Notes: generated from the sequence alone by a model not told the origin. Positions 1-8,755 are shown, numbered from the stretch's first letter. The stretch: DNA of 26,831 bases from an uncultured Burkholderiaceae bacterium (GCA_937936215.1 CALGWX010000089.1:1-26831), one strand, 5' to 3'. Program-made: numbers and translations.

Positions 1-1047
1 CTTTCCGTGCTCGCGATCGGTGGGCTGATCCTCGGTTCGCTGTGGGTGCTGCGGCCGTTCCTCGGCGCGGTGATCTGGGCGACGATGGTGGTGGTCGCCA
101 GTTGGCCGATGCTGCTCTGGCTGCAGGCACGCTTGTGGGGCCGGCGGTGGCTGGCCACGACCGTGATGACCTCGGCGCTGCTGCTGACCTTCGTCGTGCC
201 GCTGGCGCTGGCCATCGGCACCATTGTCCTGGAGGCCGACCGGCTGATCGCGTGGGGCAAGGGCCTGGCCGAGCTGCGCATGGCGCCGCCGCCCGAGTTC
301 CTGAACAAGGTGCCGATCGTGGGCGCCCGGCTTGCGGCAATATGGGAGCAGGCCCTCGCCTCCGGCGCCGAGGGGCTGATCGCACGGCTGGCGCCGTATG
401 CGAACGACATCGTTCGCTGGTTCGTATCGGAGGTCGGCGGCGCCGGCTTCCTGGTCGTTCAGTTCCTGCTGACCGTGGTGCTGGCGGGGCTGATGTACGC
501 CAAGGGCGAGAGCGCGGCGCTGACGGTGCGACGCTTCGGCCGCCGCCTGGCCGGCGACCGTGGTGAGAACTCGGTGATCCTTGCCGGGCAGGCGATCCGC
601 GCCGTCGCGCTGGGGGTCGGCGTCACCGCGATCGTGCAGTCGGTGGCAGGCGGCGTCGGTCTGGCCATGGCGGGGGTGCCGCTGGCGGGCCTACTGACAG
701 CCGTCATGTTCATGCTGTGCATCGCCCAGCTCGGCCCGACGCTGGTGTTGATCCCGGCGGTGATCTGGGTCTTCTGGAGCGGCGACACCGGGTGGGGCAT
801 CTTCTTGGCGGTCTGGACGGCGATCGTCGGCACGATGGACAACTTCCTACGGCCGCTCCTGATTCGGCGCGGCGCCGACCTGCCGTTACTGGTGATCCTG
901 GCCGGCGTCATCGGCGGCTTGCTCGCTTTCGGGCTGGTCGGCATCTTTGTCGGGCCGGTGCTGCTCGCGGTGGCTTACAAGCTGCTCGGCGAATGGCTCG
1001 CGGAGGCGGATCCGCCGCAGGCCGGACCGCCGGCGGCGACGCGGTAA
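1..1047 (+). CDS. AI-2E/PerM-family membrane transporter (5' end cut by window)
   Basis: This is a polytopic inner-membrane protein of the AI-2E family transporter (YdiK/PerM/TqsA) group. It is hydrophobic throughout. The N-terminal half carries paired transmembrane segments with the motif LRPFLGAVIWATM, and a family-typical central amphipathic region (PPPEFLNKVPIVG) follows. The C-terminal half has several transmembrane segments including MDNFLRPLLI and a glycine-rich final block (VGIFVGPVLLAV), both characteristic of the family. The frame is open to the first base. The first possible start is a GTG at position 7, but family members begin roughly 15-25 residues earlier, so the true start probably lies outside the window. 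The substrate cannot be told from sequence: members have been linked to autoinducer-2 efflux, ion/proton antiport or general permease roles. The gene converges on the patatin gene with a gap of about 130 bp. Confidence 0.88.
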   Translation, partial: LSVLAIGGLILGSLWVLRPFLGAVIWATMVVVASWPMLLWLQARLWGRRWLATTVMTSALLLTFVVPLALAIGTIVLEADRLIAWGKGLAELRMAPPPEFLNKVPIVGARLAAIWEQALASGAEGLIARLAPYANDIVRWFVSEVGGAGFLVVQFLLTVVLAGLMYAKGESAALTVRRFGRRLAGDRGENSVILAGQAIRAVALGVGVTAIVQSVAGGVGLAMAGVPLAGLLTAVMFMLCIAQLGPTLVLIPAVIWVFWSGDTGWGIFLAVWTAIVGTMDNFLRPLLIRRGADLPLLVILAGVIGGLLAFGLVGIFVGPVLLAVAYKLLGEWLAEADPPQAGPPAATR

Positions 1048-1161
1048 GCGGCAAGCGCGGCGTCTGTCGAACGTCGGCCGGCGGTGCGCGGCCGTTGTGC
1101 TCTGTTGGTGAAGGCCGCCGTGAGCCGGCGCGCGCGTCGCTGAAAAAGCTAGCCGGCCGCA

Positions 1162-1176
1162 TGCTGCGCGGCAGCA
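1162..1176. terminator. Hairpin between convergent genes, weak terminator candidate
   Basis: A perfect inverted repeat, TGCTGC-GCG-GCAGCA, lies in the short gap between the convergent AI-2E and patatin genes. On the minus strand a TTTTT run (plus-strand A at 1143-1147) follows about 14 bases further on. The U-tract is therefore not directly adjacent, as it would be in a canonical intrinsic terminator. The position suits a terminator for the minus-strand patatin transcript, but the geometry is poor. Confidence 0.25.
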
Positions 1177-1181
1177 CCGAT

Positions 1182-3365
1182 TCACGGCGTGCCTAGGAAA
1201 AAGTAGGCATTCCACGTGCCGTTGGTCGAATACGCGTAGCCGAGGTAGGCGGGTCCGAACGGTGTTTCGCCGCCGAGATAAACGGCCATCGAGTTCAGCC
1301 AACCGCTGCGCCGCGTTTCGGAAAACGCCAGACCGCGCCGCGCTGCCTCCAGCGCCAAGCCGACTCGCAAATCGCCGCGCAGTCCGACCGGAAAGGTACC
1401 CAGGATCCGCTCGGCGCGCATCTGCGCATAGACGACATCGTCGCCGAGCAACTGGTCCTTGGCGAAGGCCGACATGTTGAGGAAGCCGCCAAGCGATTTC
1501 GCGTCGTACGTCGGCAGCCGGCCCTTCGGCGAAGCGGTGTAGGCGAGCTCGCCGCCGAGCACGTAGCGGCCGACCGTGTGCACCCCGCGGGCGGCCATAT
1601 CGAGGCGGGAAAACGACGCGTTCTGCGGCGCGAAGTAGCGCAGTTGCGCCGCCCAGCCGGCGCTCGGAAAGTACAGGCGATTGAACTGGTCCACATCGAC
1701 GTCCAGCAACAAACCGCGGGTACTGCTGGTACCGGTTGGGAAAAATGGCAGACCGGTGTCGAGCGAAAAATCGGTCCGCTTCTGCAGCCACCCCAGTCGC
1801 GCCTGCCCCAGCCGTCCGGCGTGGGTGCCAAAGGAAAACTCCGCATGCCGCGAGCTGGCGCGGTACTCGGCCAGCTTGGTATCGTCTTGATACAGGGGGC
1901 TCAAGCGGTTCTGCACAGACAGCGTCGGTCGCACGAAGAAGCGCTGCGCCGGGTCGAGCGGCTGATAGAGCTCGGCGCCAAGGCCGGTCGTGCTGCCGAT
2001 CTGTGCGCCAAGCAGAAATTCGGCCCCGAGCGAATTGAGCCACGACTTGTGATAGGCGGCGCGCAGATCGAACGTCCCCCCCTCCCGTGCCGCCAGAAGG
2101 CTGAAGCCGAACCGAAGGTAGTCGGGCCCCCAGGCCTTCTCCAACGGCGTCACGCGCAGGACATTGCGCTCGCGCACCGATAGCAAGGTGTAGTCGACCT
2201 GCTGGTACCAGCCGTCGCCGAAGGCGCGCAGCAGATCGCGCTCCAGCTGCTCGCTGTCGAGCGGCTCGCCTGGCTGCTGCCGCAGGTGCCTACGCACCGC
2301 CTCGGGATTGACGTGATTCAGCTCGGCGATCTCGATCGCATCGACGCGCGGTCTCGGCCGCTCGCGCGCCGCGATGCGCGCCCACCACTGCGCGTACTGC
2401 GTCGGCGGCACTGACAGTGCCTGCAGGCGCGCCGCCAACGCCTCGGCCGCGGTGCGGCCGCGATCGGCGGTCTCGGCGTGGCGCTCGAAGTCGGCGGCGC
2501 TGATGCCTTGCAGATCGGGCGTGATCAGGATGTCAGCCGCCGTCAGCGTGGCGAGCGACCGCGACACGTTCTGCTCCGTGAGGATGTTGACCATCTGCGC
2601 CGTCACGGTCAGCAGCGAGCCGATGTCCTCGGTGCGCAGTAGCGGTGAACCGACGTTGACCGCGATGACGACGTCGGCGCCGCAGCGCTCGCGCACCTCC
2701 TGGATTGGCACGTTGTCCACCAGGCCACCGTCGACCAGCTTGCGACCCTGGTAGGCGAGCGGCGCCAGCAGTCCCGGCACCGACATGCTGGCGCGCATCG
2801 CGCTGGTCAAGCTGCCCTCGCGGAAGACAACCCGTTCACCGGTACCGATGTCGGTGGCGATGATCGACAGCGGCAGTGTCAGCTGCTGCATCTCGCGTTC
2901 GCCGAGGTTGGCGTGCACCAGTGAATTGAGAAACAGCTTGATCTTCTCGCCGAGTACCACACCCGGCGGCGCGCGCAGGCCGTCTTTGCCGATTCCGACT
3001 TCCGAGCCGGGCAGGAAGCGCTGCGACAGGCGCTTGTTGCGGTAGCTCAGTTCCGAAAACTCGGGGTTGTCCTGGAACATGTCGGCCCAGTCGGCGCGCG
3101 CCATTTCCTGCCGCATCTGCGCCGGTGAGATACCCGCCGCCCATGCACCGGCCACGAGCGCCCCCATGCTGGTGCCGGCCACGCAGTCGACCGGCACCCG
3201 CAGCCGTTCCAGGACTTCGAGCACGCCGATGTGGGCCGCGCCGCGGGCGCCGCCGCCGCCGAGCACCAGGCCGACGCGCGGGCGGTCGCTGGCGGCGCCG
3301 CCGCCGGCGAGCAGCAAAAGCAACAGGAAGATCAGCAGCCGCGAGGGCAGTGGGCGCAGGGTCAT
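1182..3365 (-). CDS. Patatin-like phospholipase with POTRA and C-terminal beta-barrel (PlpD/type Vd autotransporter-like)
   Basis: This is probably a secreted or outer-membrane lipid acyl hydrolase. From the ATG at 3365 it is 727 aa. A signal peptide (LLIFLLLLLLAGGGA) is followed by a patatin domain with the glycine-rich oxyanion motif LGGGGARGAAHIG, the nucleophile elbow GTSMG (Ser66) and the catalytic Asp of LVDGGLVDN (Asp212). Around residues 335-400 lies a POTRA-like segment. The remaining 300 or so residues alternate short amphipathic strands and end in a barrel-like tail (NAYFFLGTP). Patatin + POTRA + barrel at about 730 aa is the architecture of PlpD of Pseudomonas aeruginosa (type V secretion, subtype d). 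The frame is open upstream to a TTG at 3413, but the ATG gives a proper signal peptide directly. No strong Shine-Dalgarno is visible for either. It follows the DUF748 gene on the same strand after 111 bp and may be co-transcribed. Confidence 0.9.
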   Translation of the reverse strand: MTLRPLPSRLLIFLLLLLLAGGGAASDRPRVGLVLGGGGARGAAHIGVLEVLERLRVPVDCVAGTSMGALVAGAWAAGISPAQMRQEMARADWADMFQDNPEFSELSYRNKRLSQRFLPGSEVGIGKDGLRAPPGVVLGEKIKLFLNSLVHANLGEREMQQLTLPLSIIATDIGTGERVVFREGSLTSAMRASMSVPGLLAPLAYQGRKLVDGGLVDNVPIQEVRERCGADVVIAVNVGSPLLRTEDIGSLLTVTAQMVNILTEQNVSRSLATLTAADILITPDLQGISAADFERHAETADRGRTAAEALAARLQALSVPPTQYAQWWARIAARERPRPRVDAIEIAELNHVNPEAVRRHLRQQPGEPLDSEQLERDLLRAFGDGWYQQVDYTLLSVRERNVLRVTPLEKAWGPDYLRFGFSLLAAREGGTFDLRAAYHKSWLNSLGAEFLLGAQIGSTTGLGAELYQPLDPAQRFFVRPTLSVQNRLSPLYQDDTKLAEYRASSRHAEFSFGTHAGRLGQARLGWLQKRTDFSLDTGLPFFPTGTSSTRGLLLDVDVDQFNRLYFPSAGWAAQLRYFAPQNASFSRLDMAARGVHTVGRYVLGGELAYTASPKGRLPTYDAKSLGGFLNMSAFAKDQLLGDDVVYAQMRAERILGTFPVGLRGDLRVGLALEAARRGLAFSETRRSGWLNSMAVYLGGETPFGPAYLGYAYSTNGTWNAYFFLGTP

Positions 3366-3476
3366 GGCGGGCGGGGAGCGGTAGGTGGGGGGGTAAATCG
3401 ATGGCCGGCGCAAGGTGGCCGGATTGGATTCGGATTGAGCGCGGCCCGTCCGCGGCGAGCGCTGCAGTCGACCGCA

Positions 3477-6400
3477 TCAGCGCAGGCTGAAGTCCACGCG
3501 CGCCGCGCTGCCCTTGTCCTGGATGCCCTCGGCGGTCAGACGCGGCGCCGTTAGGAACACGCGCTCGGGCGCGACCTTGCCTTCCTCGACCAGCCAGGCC
3601 TTTGCCTGCTGCGCGCGGTCGTTGGCCAACTGGCGCAGGTCGTCGTCACTGGCGCTGGCGTGCGTCAGCAGCAGCGTTTCCATCTCGGCGGCCGGCAGGT
3701 CCTTCAGCAGGCCAATCAAGTTGCGAGGCTTGGGAAAGTCGGCGGCGCGATAGGCGGCGGCCAGGTACTTCGGATAGTCCTCGCCAGTGACGACGGTTTC
3801 CGAGCTGTCGATGGCCTTGCCGAGCGCCTTGGCCTTTTGCGCCCTGACCTGGCGCTCGACGGCGGCGCGCCGCAGGCCCTCGCGGTCGACGGCCGGATCG
3901 ACGCGGCCGGCGATGTCGAGCTTCAGCGCCGGCCGCTCGGCAAGCGCCTTGGCGATGCGGCCGAGCTTCGCCTTGCCCTCCTGCGTGATCGCCGCCGAGC
4001 CGGGGGCGAACTCGAGATAGGCGAGTTCCTCGCCGCCGCCGACCAGCGCTCCGATCAACGCGAACGGCGCCGTGACCGCCTTGACGATCAGGTTGACGAT
4101 CACTTGCAGGATGATGCCGCCGAGGCTGAACTGCGGGTCGTCGAGCGAGCCGGAGATCGGCAGGTTGACGTCGATGACGCCGTTGCGGTCCTTCAGCAGC
4201 GCCACCGCCAGCAGCACCGGCAGTTTGGTCGCGTCGGGGCTGTCGACCTTCTCGCCAAAGGTGAGCTGATCGAGCACGAGGCGGTTTTCCGCATTCAGCT
4301 TGCGGCCCTCGATGCGGTAGGCCACCTCCATCGACAGCTTGCCCTTTTCGATCCCGTAGCCGGCGTACTTGGCGGCGTACGGCGTCAGGGGCGGCAGATC
4401 GATGTCGCGGGCATTGGCGCGCAGGTCGAGGAAGAGCTCGGCGGCCAGCGGATTAATGCGGCCGGAGATCTCCACCGGTGCGCTGCCGTCCAGGCGGGCG
4501 CGCAGCTCGACGTCGCCGGCGGTGCCGGCGTCGAGGCGACCCACCGAGCCCGCCACGCCGGTCAGGTTGGCGGTGTAATTGGGCTTGATGAAGAAGTCGC
4601 TGAAGTTGACATTGCCGCCGACCAGCGTGATGCGGCCGATGCGGATGTCCGGCAAGGCGGCCCGGCTGCCTGCACCCGCGGCCGCGGCATCGTTGGGCGC
4701 GGCCGCGCGCGTGCCATCGGCGCGGGCCTGGCCGTCGTCTGCCGCTGGCGTCGGCGCCAGCAGGTTCTGCACGTTCAGCGTGCCGTCGGCATTTAGGATC
4801 AGGCGCGAGTAAAAGTCCGCTAGCGTCACCTCACCCACTGCAGCCTGCAGCGGCTGCAGCGCCACCCGTACGCCGCCAAGGCGCAGCGACTTCCACTGCA
4901 GCAGGCTGCCCTGCCGGGGCTTGTCGACGCTGGCGAAGTCGACGATCTCGACCTCGCCGTCGAAGCCGCCCTTCGGCTGCGGCCCGGCGAGGTCGAAGTC
5001 GAGCCGGCCGACGGCGCGCAGCGCCCCGCCGGTGACCGACAGGTTCACCTGCTCGTCGATGAAGGCTTGCAGCGGCGCCAGGGCGAGGTCGCGGGCGTCA
5101 ACCCGCACGTTGCCCGCCACTGGATTCGTCGAGACGTCACCGGCGATGCCGACGCGTCCCCGGCCGTCGACCGTCGCGCGCACGTCGATGCGGCCGCGGC
5201 TGTCGCGCGCGTTGGAGAAGTTGCGGTAGGTGCCATCGATCGGCGCCAGCACCGTCTTGAAGGGCGTCGGCAGCGCCAGGTCCGCGTAACTCACGCGCAG
5301 CCGCGCTAGTCGCAGCAGGTCGGCCTCGACGACCCAGCCGGCGTCGGCCGCCGGGGCAGCGCGCCCGGTCTGCACCGTGGTCCGGAACAGGCGGTTCACG
5401 TTGATCGTGCCGTCGCTGTCGCGGCGCAGGTTGCCGGTGCCATCGCGCACCGAGACCTCGCGCAGCGAGATGCGCTGCCGGCCGACGTCGACGGTGCCGC
5501 CGCGGACTTCCGCCAGCGCCAGCGTCCACTGCGGCGCCTTCTCGTTGGCCACGGCGAGCTTCAGCCCCCGGATCGCGGCCTCGATGTCGGCGACCTGCAG
5601 CGCGAGCGGCTCGATCGCCGTCAGCTCGACGCGGGCGTCGAGATCGAGGGTGCCGCCGTCGACGCGCAGGTTGAGCACGCTTTCGTAGTAGGGGAACAGG
5701 TCGGCGAGCCGGAATGCGCGCACGGCAACGCGGCCGCCGGCGCCCAAAGGTTGCAGGCTGACGTCGCCGTCGTAGCTGAAGGTCGCACCGGTGCTCGTCT
5801 CGTAGCTGGCGCGCAGCGCCGCGCGCGACTGTGGCGTGTTGGAAAGGTTGGCCGCCTCGACGGTCAACTTGCGGATGTCGGTCTCGAACGGCCGCTGCTC
5901 GGGCTGGCGATCGCTGAACAGGATCCTTCCGTCGCGCAGCGAGACCTTGGCGATGTCGAAGCGCAGCGGCGGCCCGCCCGGGTCGGCCCGCGTGCCGGCG
6001 GGCGTTCGCAGGGCATCGAGATTCGTGCTGCCGTCGCGGTTGCGCCGCAGGTGCAGCAGCGGCGCCTCGACGGCGATCGTGCCGATCGCGAGCGCGTTGG
6101 CCACGGCGTCGAACTGCGTCAGCTCCACCTGGGCGCGCGGCAGTTCCAATAGCGGCTCGCTGGTGCCGTCGCTCAGCCGCAGCTGGCGCAGTTCGACCGT
6201 GCCCGCCAGCGAAAGCGTCCGCGGCGTGTTATCGGCACCGGCGACAAAGCGCAGAGTCAGGCGCGTGTCCAGTTCGCCGCCGCGCAGCTGCACCGGCAGC
6301 GGCAGGGGCGAGTAGGCGACATATGTCGGCAGGTCGATGCGGTCGAAGTCCAGCGCCAGCGCCGTCTCCCGCGTGTCCTTGAACGGCTTGGTGTCGCCCT

Positions 6401-7037
6401 TCAGCCGCAGCGGCGAACCGTTGACGGCCGCCGCCAGCGACGGCTCGACGTCGATGTCGACCGCATACGGCAGGTTCGAGATGAACGGGATACCGAGCGC
6501 GATGCCGGTGACCTCGTGCCTGCGGCCGAGCGGCCGGTCGTCGAAGTCGATGCGCCCGTCCTGCACCTCGATGTTGTTCAGCGAGAAGCGCGGCGGCGGC
6601 CCCGAACTGGGTTGCAACGCCGCCTCGATCAGGTCCTGCACGTTGTAGCGATGCTCGGCGAGCCGGACGAGCCGCAGGTGAGGCTGCCGCAGCCGCACGC
6701 GGTCGAGCACCGGCGACAGCCGATACAGGGAAGCCATCGAGGCGTCGACGAACAGTTCATCGAAGGTCAGCAACGGCTGCTCGCTGTCGCGCTCGCGCAT
6801 GACGAAACCCTGCACGGCGCCGCTCAACGTGAAGGGGTTGACGCGAACGCGCTCGACCGTGACCTGCCGCTGCAAGGCCTGCGCCAGTCGCGTTTCGAGT
6901 TGCGCCTTGATGACCGCCGGCGCGACGACGAACCCGAGCAGCGCGACGATGGCGAGCAGGGCCGATGCGCCGATGGCCAGATGCGCCAAGCGGCGGCGCA
7001 TCGTCGGTCGAGAGGGTGGCTTGGCCGGCGTGGACAT
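3477..7037 (-). CDS. DUF748 (AsmA-like) envelope protein
   Basis: This is a 1186-aa protein of the DUF748 family, related to AsmA/TamB/YhdP-type envelope proteins. It has a short basic N-terminus, one transmembrane helix (about residues 16-40, rich in A/I/L/V) and then a very long periplasmic region of repeated beta-rich units. Those units carry recurrent phrases such as LRLVRLAEHRYN, DGRIDFDDRPL and DGRILFSDRQP, typical of this family. The last 160 residues include an OmpA-like segment (LEFAPGSAAIT, then LDIAGRVDP), also typical of the DUF748 C-terminus. AsmA-like proteins are thought to form lipid-conducting bridges between the two membranes. For DUF748 members that role is inferred. The start is the ATG at 7035-7037, giving the expected basic-then-hydrophobic N-terminus. 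The gene is followed on the same strand by the patatin gene. Confidence 0.93.
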   Translation of the reverse strand: MSTPAKPPSRPTMRRRLAHLAIGASALLAIVALLGFVVAPAVIKAQLETRLAQALQRQVTVERVRVNPFTLSGAVQGFVMRERDSEQPLLTFDELFVDASMASLYRLSPVLDRVRLRQPHLRLVRLAEHRYNVQDLIEAALQPSSGPPPRFSLNNIEVQDGRIDFDDRPLGRRHEVTGIALGIPFISNLPYAVDIDVEPSLAAAVNGSPLRLKGDTKPFKDTRETALALDFDRIDLPTYVAYSPLPLPVQLRGGELDTRLTLRFVAGADNTPRTLSLAGTVELRQLRLSDGTSEPLLELPRAQVELTQFDAVANALAIGTIAVEAPLLHLRRNRDGSTNLDALRTPAGTRADPGGPPLRFDIAKVSLRDGRILFSDRQPEQRPFETDIRKLTVEAANLSNTPQSRAALRASYETSTGATFSYDGDVSLQPLGAGGRVAVRAFRLADLFPYYESVLNLRVDGGTLDLDARVELTAIEPLALQVADIEAAIRGLKLAVANEKAPQWTLALAEVRGGTVDVGRQRISLREVSVRDGTGNLRRDSDGTINVNRLFRTTVQTGRAAPAADAGWVVEADLLRLARLRVSYADLALPTPFKTVLAPIDGTYRNFSNARDSRGRIDVRATVDGRGRVGIAGDVSTNPVAGNVRVDARDLALAPLQAFIDEQVNLSVTGGALRAVGRLDFDLAGPQPKGGFDGEVEIVDFASVDKPRQGSLLQWKSLRLGGVRVALQPLQAAVGEVTLADFYSRLILNADGTLNVQNLLAPTPAADDGQARADGTRAAAPNDAAAAGAGSRAALPDIRIGRITLVGGNVNFSDFFIKPNYTANLTGVAGSVGRLDAGTAGDVELRARLDGSAPVEISGRINPLAAELFLDLRANARDIDLPPLTPYAAKYAGYGIEKGKLSMEVAYRIEGRKLNAENRLVLDQLTFGEKVDSPDATKLPVLLAVALLKDRNGVIDVNLPISGSLDDPQFSLGGIILQVIVNLIVKAVTAPFALIGALVGGGEELAYLEFAPGSAAITQEGKAKLGRIAKALAERPALKLDIAGRVDPAVDREGLRRAAVERQVRAQKAKALGKAIDSSETVVTGEDYPKYLAAAYRAADFPKPRNLIGLLKDLPAAEMETLLLTHASASDDDLRQLANDRAQQAKAWLVEEGKVAPERVFLTAPRLTAEGIQDKGSAARVDFSLR

Positions 7038-7067
7038 CGTCGGGCATGCGGCCGTTGGGCAGCGACG

Positions 7068-7073
7068 ATTATC
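7068..7073 (-). promoter_or_regulatory. Possible -10 box for the DUF748 gene
   Basis: On the minus strand GATAAT (5 of 6 matches to TATAAT) lies about 30 bases upstream of the DUF748 start codon, in the 186-bp gap before the cupin gene. No good -35 hexamer sits at 16-18 bp spacing, so this is a weak call resting on position and the A+T-rich hexamer in otherwise very GC-rich DNA. Confidence 0.3.
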
Positions 7074-7223
7074 GGGGTTCGGCGGCCGCGTTTCGTGACG
7101 CGACTGGCAAGCCTCGACGCCAACACGGGCGGCCGTCGATCCGGGCCGGCACTGGCGCCCTTGCGGTCAACGGGCCGGGGCCGGCATGGCGTGCACCGCG
7201 TGGCGCCGCTTGCCGCGGCGGCG

Positions 7224-7652
7224 TCAGCCGCGGCGCAGCCGCTCGGCTTCTTCCTCGGTCGGCAGCTGCGGCCGGTCGCGCGTCTTGCTGACCAGGCACA
7301 GCAAGCCGAGCGCGCAGCCAGCATCGGCGCGGAATTGGTGCCAGGTCAGCGGGTCGACCGTCACCAGGTCGTGCTCGGCCACGGGCTCCTCGCGCGCTCC
7401 CAGGTGCACCGTGCCGCGGCCGCGCAGGATCAGCACCGCATGCGTGTGCTCGTGCCGCTCCAAGGTGGAGTAGCCGCCCGGGGCGATCTCGAAATAGCGC
7501 AGTTCGCAGTCCTGGTCGGGCTGTGCGAACAGCACCTGCCGGGTAATGTCGCGAAACGGGGCCAAGCCTTCGTCCTTGTAGCGCAGGCGCTCGACGCCGT
7601 CCCAGCCGAAGTCGCCGGCGGCGCTGGGCGCGAAGCGGCGCACGCCGCTCAT
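7224..7652 (-). CDS. Small single-domain cupin paired with the RuBisCO-like protein
   Basis: This is a 142-aa cupin_2 protein. The beta-barrel motifs are clear: motif 1 spans PGGYSTLERHEHTHAVLILRG (about residues 58-78), and motif 2 contains DPLTWHQF (residues 100-107). Aligned by eye with TM1459-type cupins, the probable metal ligands are Glu65, His67, His71 and His105. The start ATG (7650-7652) overlaps the stop of the RuBisCO-like gene by 4 bases (ATGA), so the two are translationally coupled and the start is well fixed. In Rhodospirillum rubrum a manganese cupin next to an RLP gene splits 1-methylthioxylulose 5-phosphate to 1-deoxyxylulose 5-phosphate and methanethiol. The pairing here suggests the same role, but that is inferred from context, and a different sugar-phosphate substrate is possible. 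Confidence 0.88.
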   Translation of the reverse strand: MSGVRRFAPSAAGDFGWDGVERLRYKDEGLAPFRDITRQVLFAQPDQDCELRYFEIAPGGYSTLERHEHTHAVLILRGRGTVHLGAREEPVAEHDLVTVDPLTWHQFRADAGCALGLLCLVSKTRDRPQLPTEEEAERLRRG

Positions 7653-8755
7653 GCCGGCGTCGGCTCGGCAACGGCCGCGACGAAGGCGCGGCTGCGTTCG
7701 GCCAGGCGGTCGCGCGCGATCAGCAGCGAGCCGCCGATCAGCAGCATGCAGTCGGCGCCATAGTCGCGCTTCAGTTCCGGCACGCGCTCGACCGACATGC
7801 CGCCCGCGGGCACCGGCAGCGCAGGCCGCAGGCCATGCCAGGGCGCGCGGTTGTGGCGAGCGATGTCCTGGCAGGTCTTGGCGTCGTAGCTGAAGCGGCC
7901 GCCGTGGTTGGGAAAGATCACTGCGTCGGCGCCGAACAGCCGGAACAGCTTGCCGAGTAGTGCCGGCGGATCGATGCGGCAGGCGCCGCCGAGCGCCGGG
8001 TGGGCGATGAAGGCGACGTCGTGGTGCTCGCGCTTCAGCGCGCTGAGGGTGGCGACGCCGCAGACCATCGGTGCGATGAGGAAGGCGGCCACACCGAGGC
8101 CCCGCGCCAGTTCGATCTGCCGCTGCATCTGGGCCTGGGTGCCGAACAGGCTCGGCGCGTACAGCGTGCGCCGGCCGAAGGCGGCGTTGGCGTCGAGCAC
8201 CGTTCGCTGGCAGGCCGCCACCCGCGCGGCAAACGGGTTGCTCCCTTGGTTGGCCCAGCCGTGGTCGTCCTTGATGATGTCGATGCCGGCCTGCGCGAAG
8301 GCGCGGCACAGCGCCGCCATCTGCGCGGCCGTGGCGCCGATCGGCTTCAGCGCGGTGCACGTCAGCGGCCGGCTATGGGCGCCGGTGAGGCGGCGCAGGC
8401 CGTCGATGCCCTGGTTGGGCCCGCCGAAGGCCCGCGCCAGATCGGGCGGCACCTCGACGTCGACGAGTTCCACCTCCGGTTGCAGCGAGCAGTTGCCGAA
8501 CAGCATGTTCATCAGCTGTCCAGCGTCTTCGCAGACGGTCTCGCAGGCGATGGACAGGCGGGCGAGGCTCCTGCCGTCGGGCTGCAGCTCGACCGTCTCG
8601 ACCCGCGCCAGTACCTCGTCGAGCACGCGGCCATCGCCCACTGCCTCGGGCGGCATTTCGATGCTCTGCTCGATGGCCAGCAGCCGCGCCCGGTGCGCGG
8701 CCTGTCCGGGTTCGACCCTGAGCCGATAGGTAGCCTGGAGCCGCGGCTTGCTCAT
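7649..8755 (-). CDS. RuBisCO-like protein (form IV RLP)
   Basis: This is a 368-aa member of the RuBisCO large-subunit superfamily, much shorter than true carboxylases (about 460-490 aa). Seen in the sequence: TALKPIG with Lys137 (position of catalytic Lys175 in spinach RuBisCO), GIDIIKDDHG with Lys162, Asp164 and His165 (positions 201, 203 and 204, where RuBisCO has Lys, Asp and Glu), AHPALGG with His252 (His294 position), and a C-terminal phosphate-binding pair, PAGGMS and LLIGGS. The loop-6 region reads FPNHGGRFSYD, lacking the Lys334 of carboxylases. It should therefore be an isomerase/enolase-type RLP and not fix CO2. With the downstream cupin it most resembles the R. rubrum RLP, which isomerises 5-methylthioribulose 1-phosphate; RLPs also act in methionine salvage (MtnW) and apionate catabolism (OiaX). 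Start: ATG 8755 preferred, ATG at 8764 equally possible; neither has a clear Shine-Dalgarno. Confidence 0.93.
   Translation of the reverse strand: MSKPRLQATYRLRVEPGQAAHRARLLAIEQSIEMPPEAVGDGRVLDEVLARVETVELQPDGRSLARLSIACETVCEDAGQLMNMLFGNCSLQPEVELVDVEVPPDLARAFGGPNQGIDGLRRLTGAHSRPLTCTALKPIGATAAQMAALCRAFAQAGIDIIKDDHGWANQGSNPFAARVAACQRTVLDANAAFGRRTLYAPSLFGTQAQMQRQIELARGLGVAAFLIAPMVCGVATLSALKREHHDVAFIAHPALGGACRIDPPALLGKLFRLFGADAVIFPNHGGRFSYDAKTCQDIARHNRAPWHGLRPALPVPAGGMSVERVPELKRDYGADCMLLIGGSLLIARDRLAERSRAFVAAVAEPTPA

Noticed and set aside
886..2043. A 385-codon minus-strand frame spanning the end of the AI-2E gene and the patatin C-terminus.
   Set aside because: It overlaps the patatin barrel in another frame and crosses the intergenic gap; composition is Arg-rich without motifs.
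7649..8755. True carbon-fixing RuBisCO large subunit.
   Set aside because: Length is about 100 residues short, the loop-6 Lys is absent and the metal-site Glu is His; no small subunit, phosphoribulokinase or CbbQ/CbbX genes nearby.
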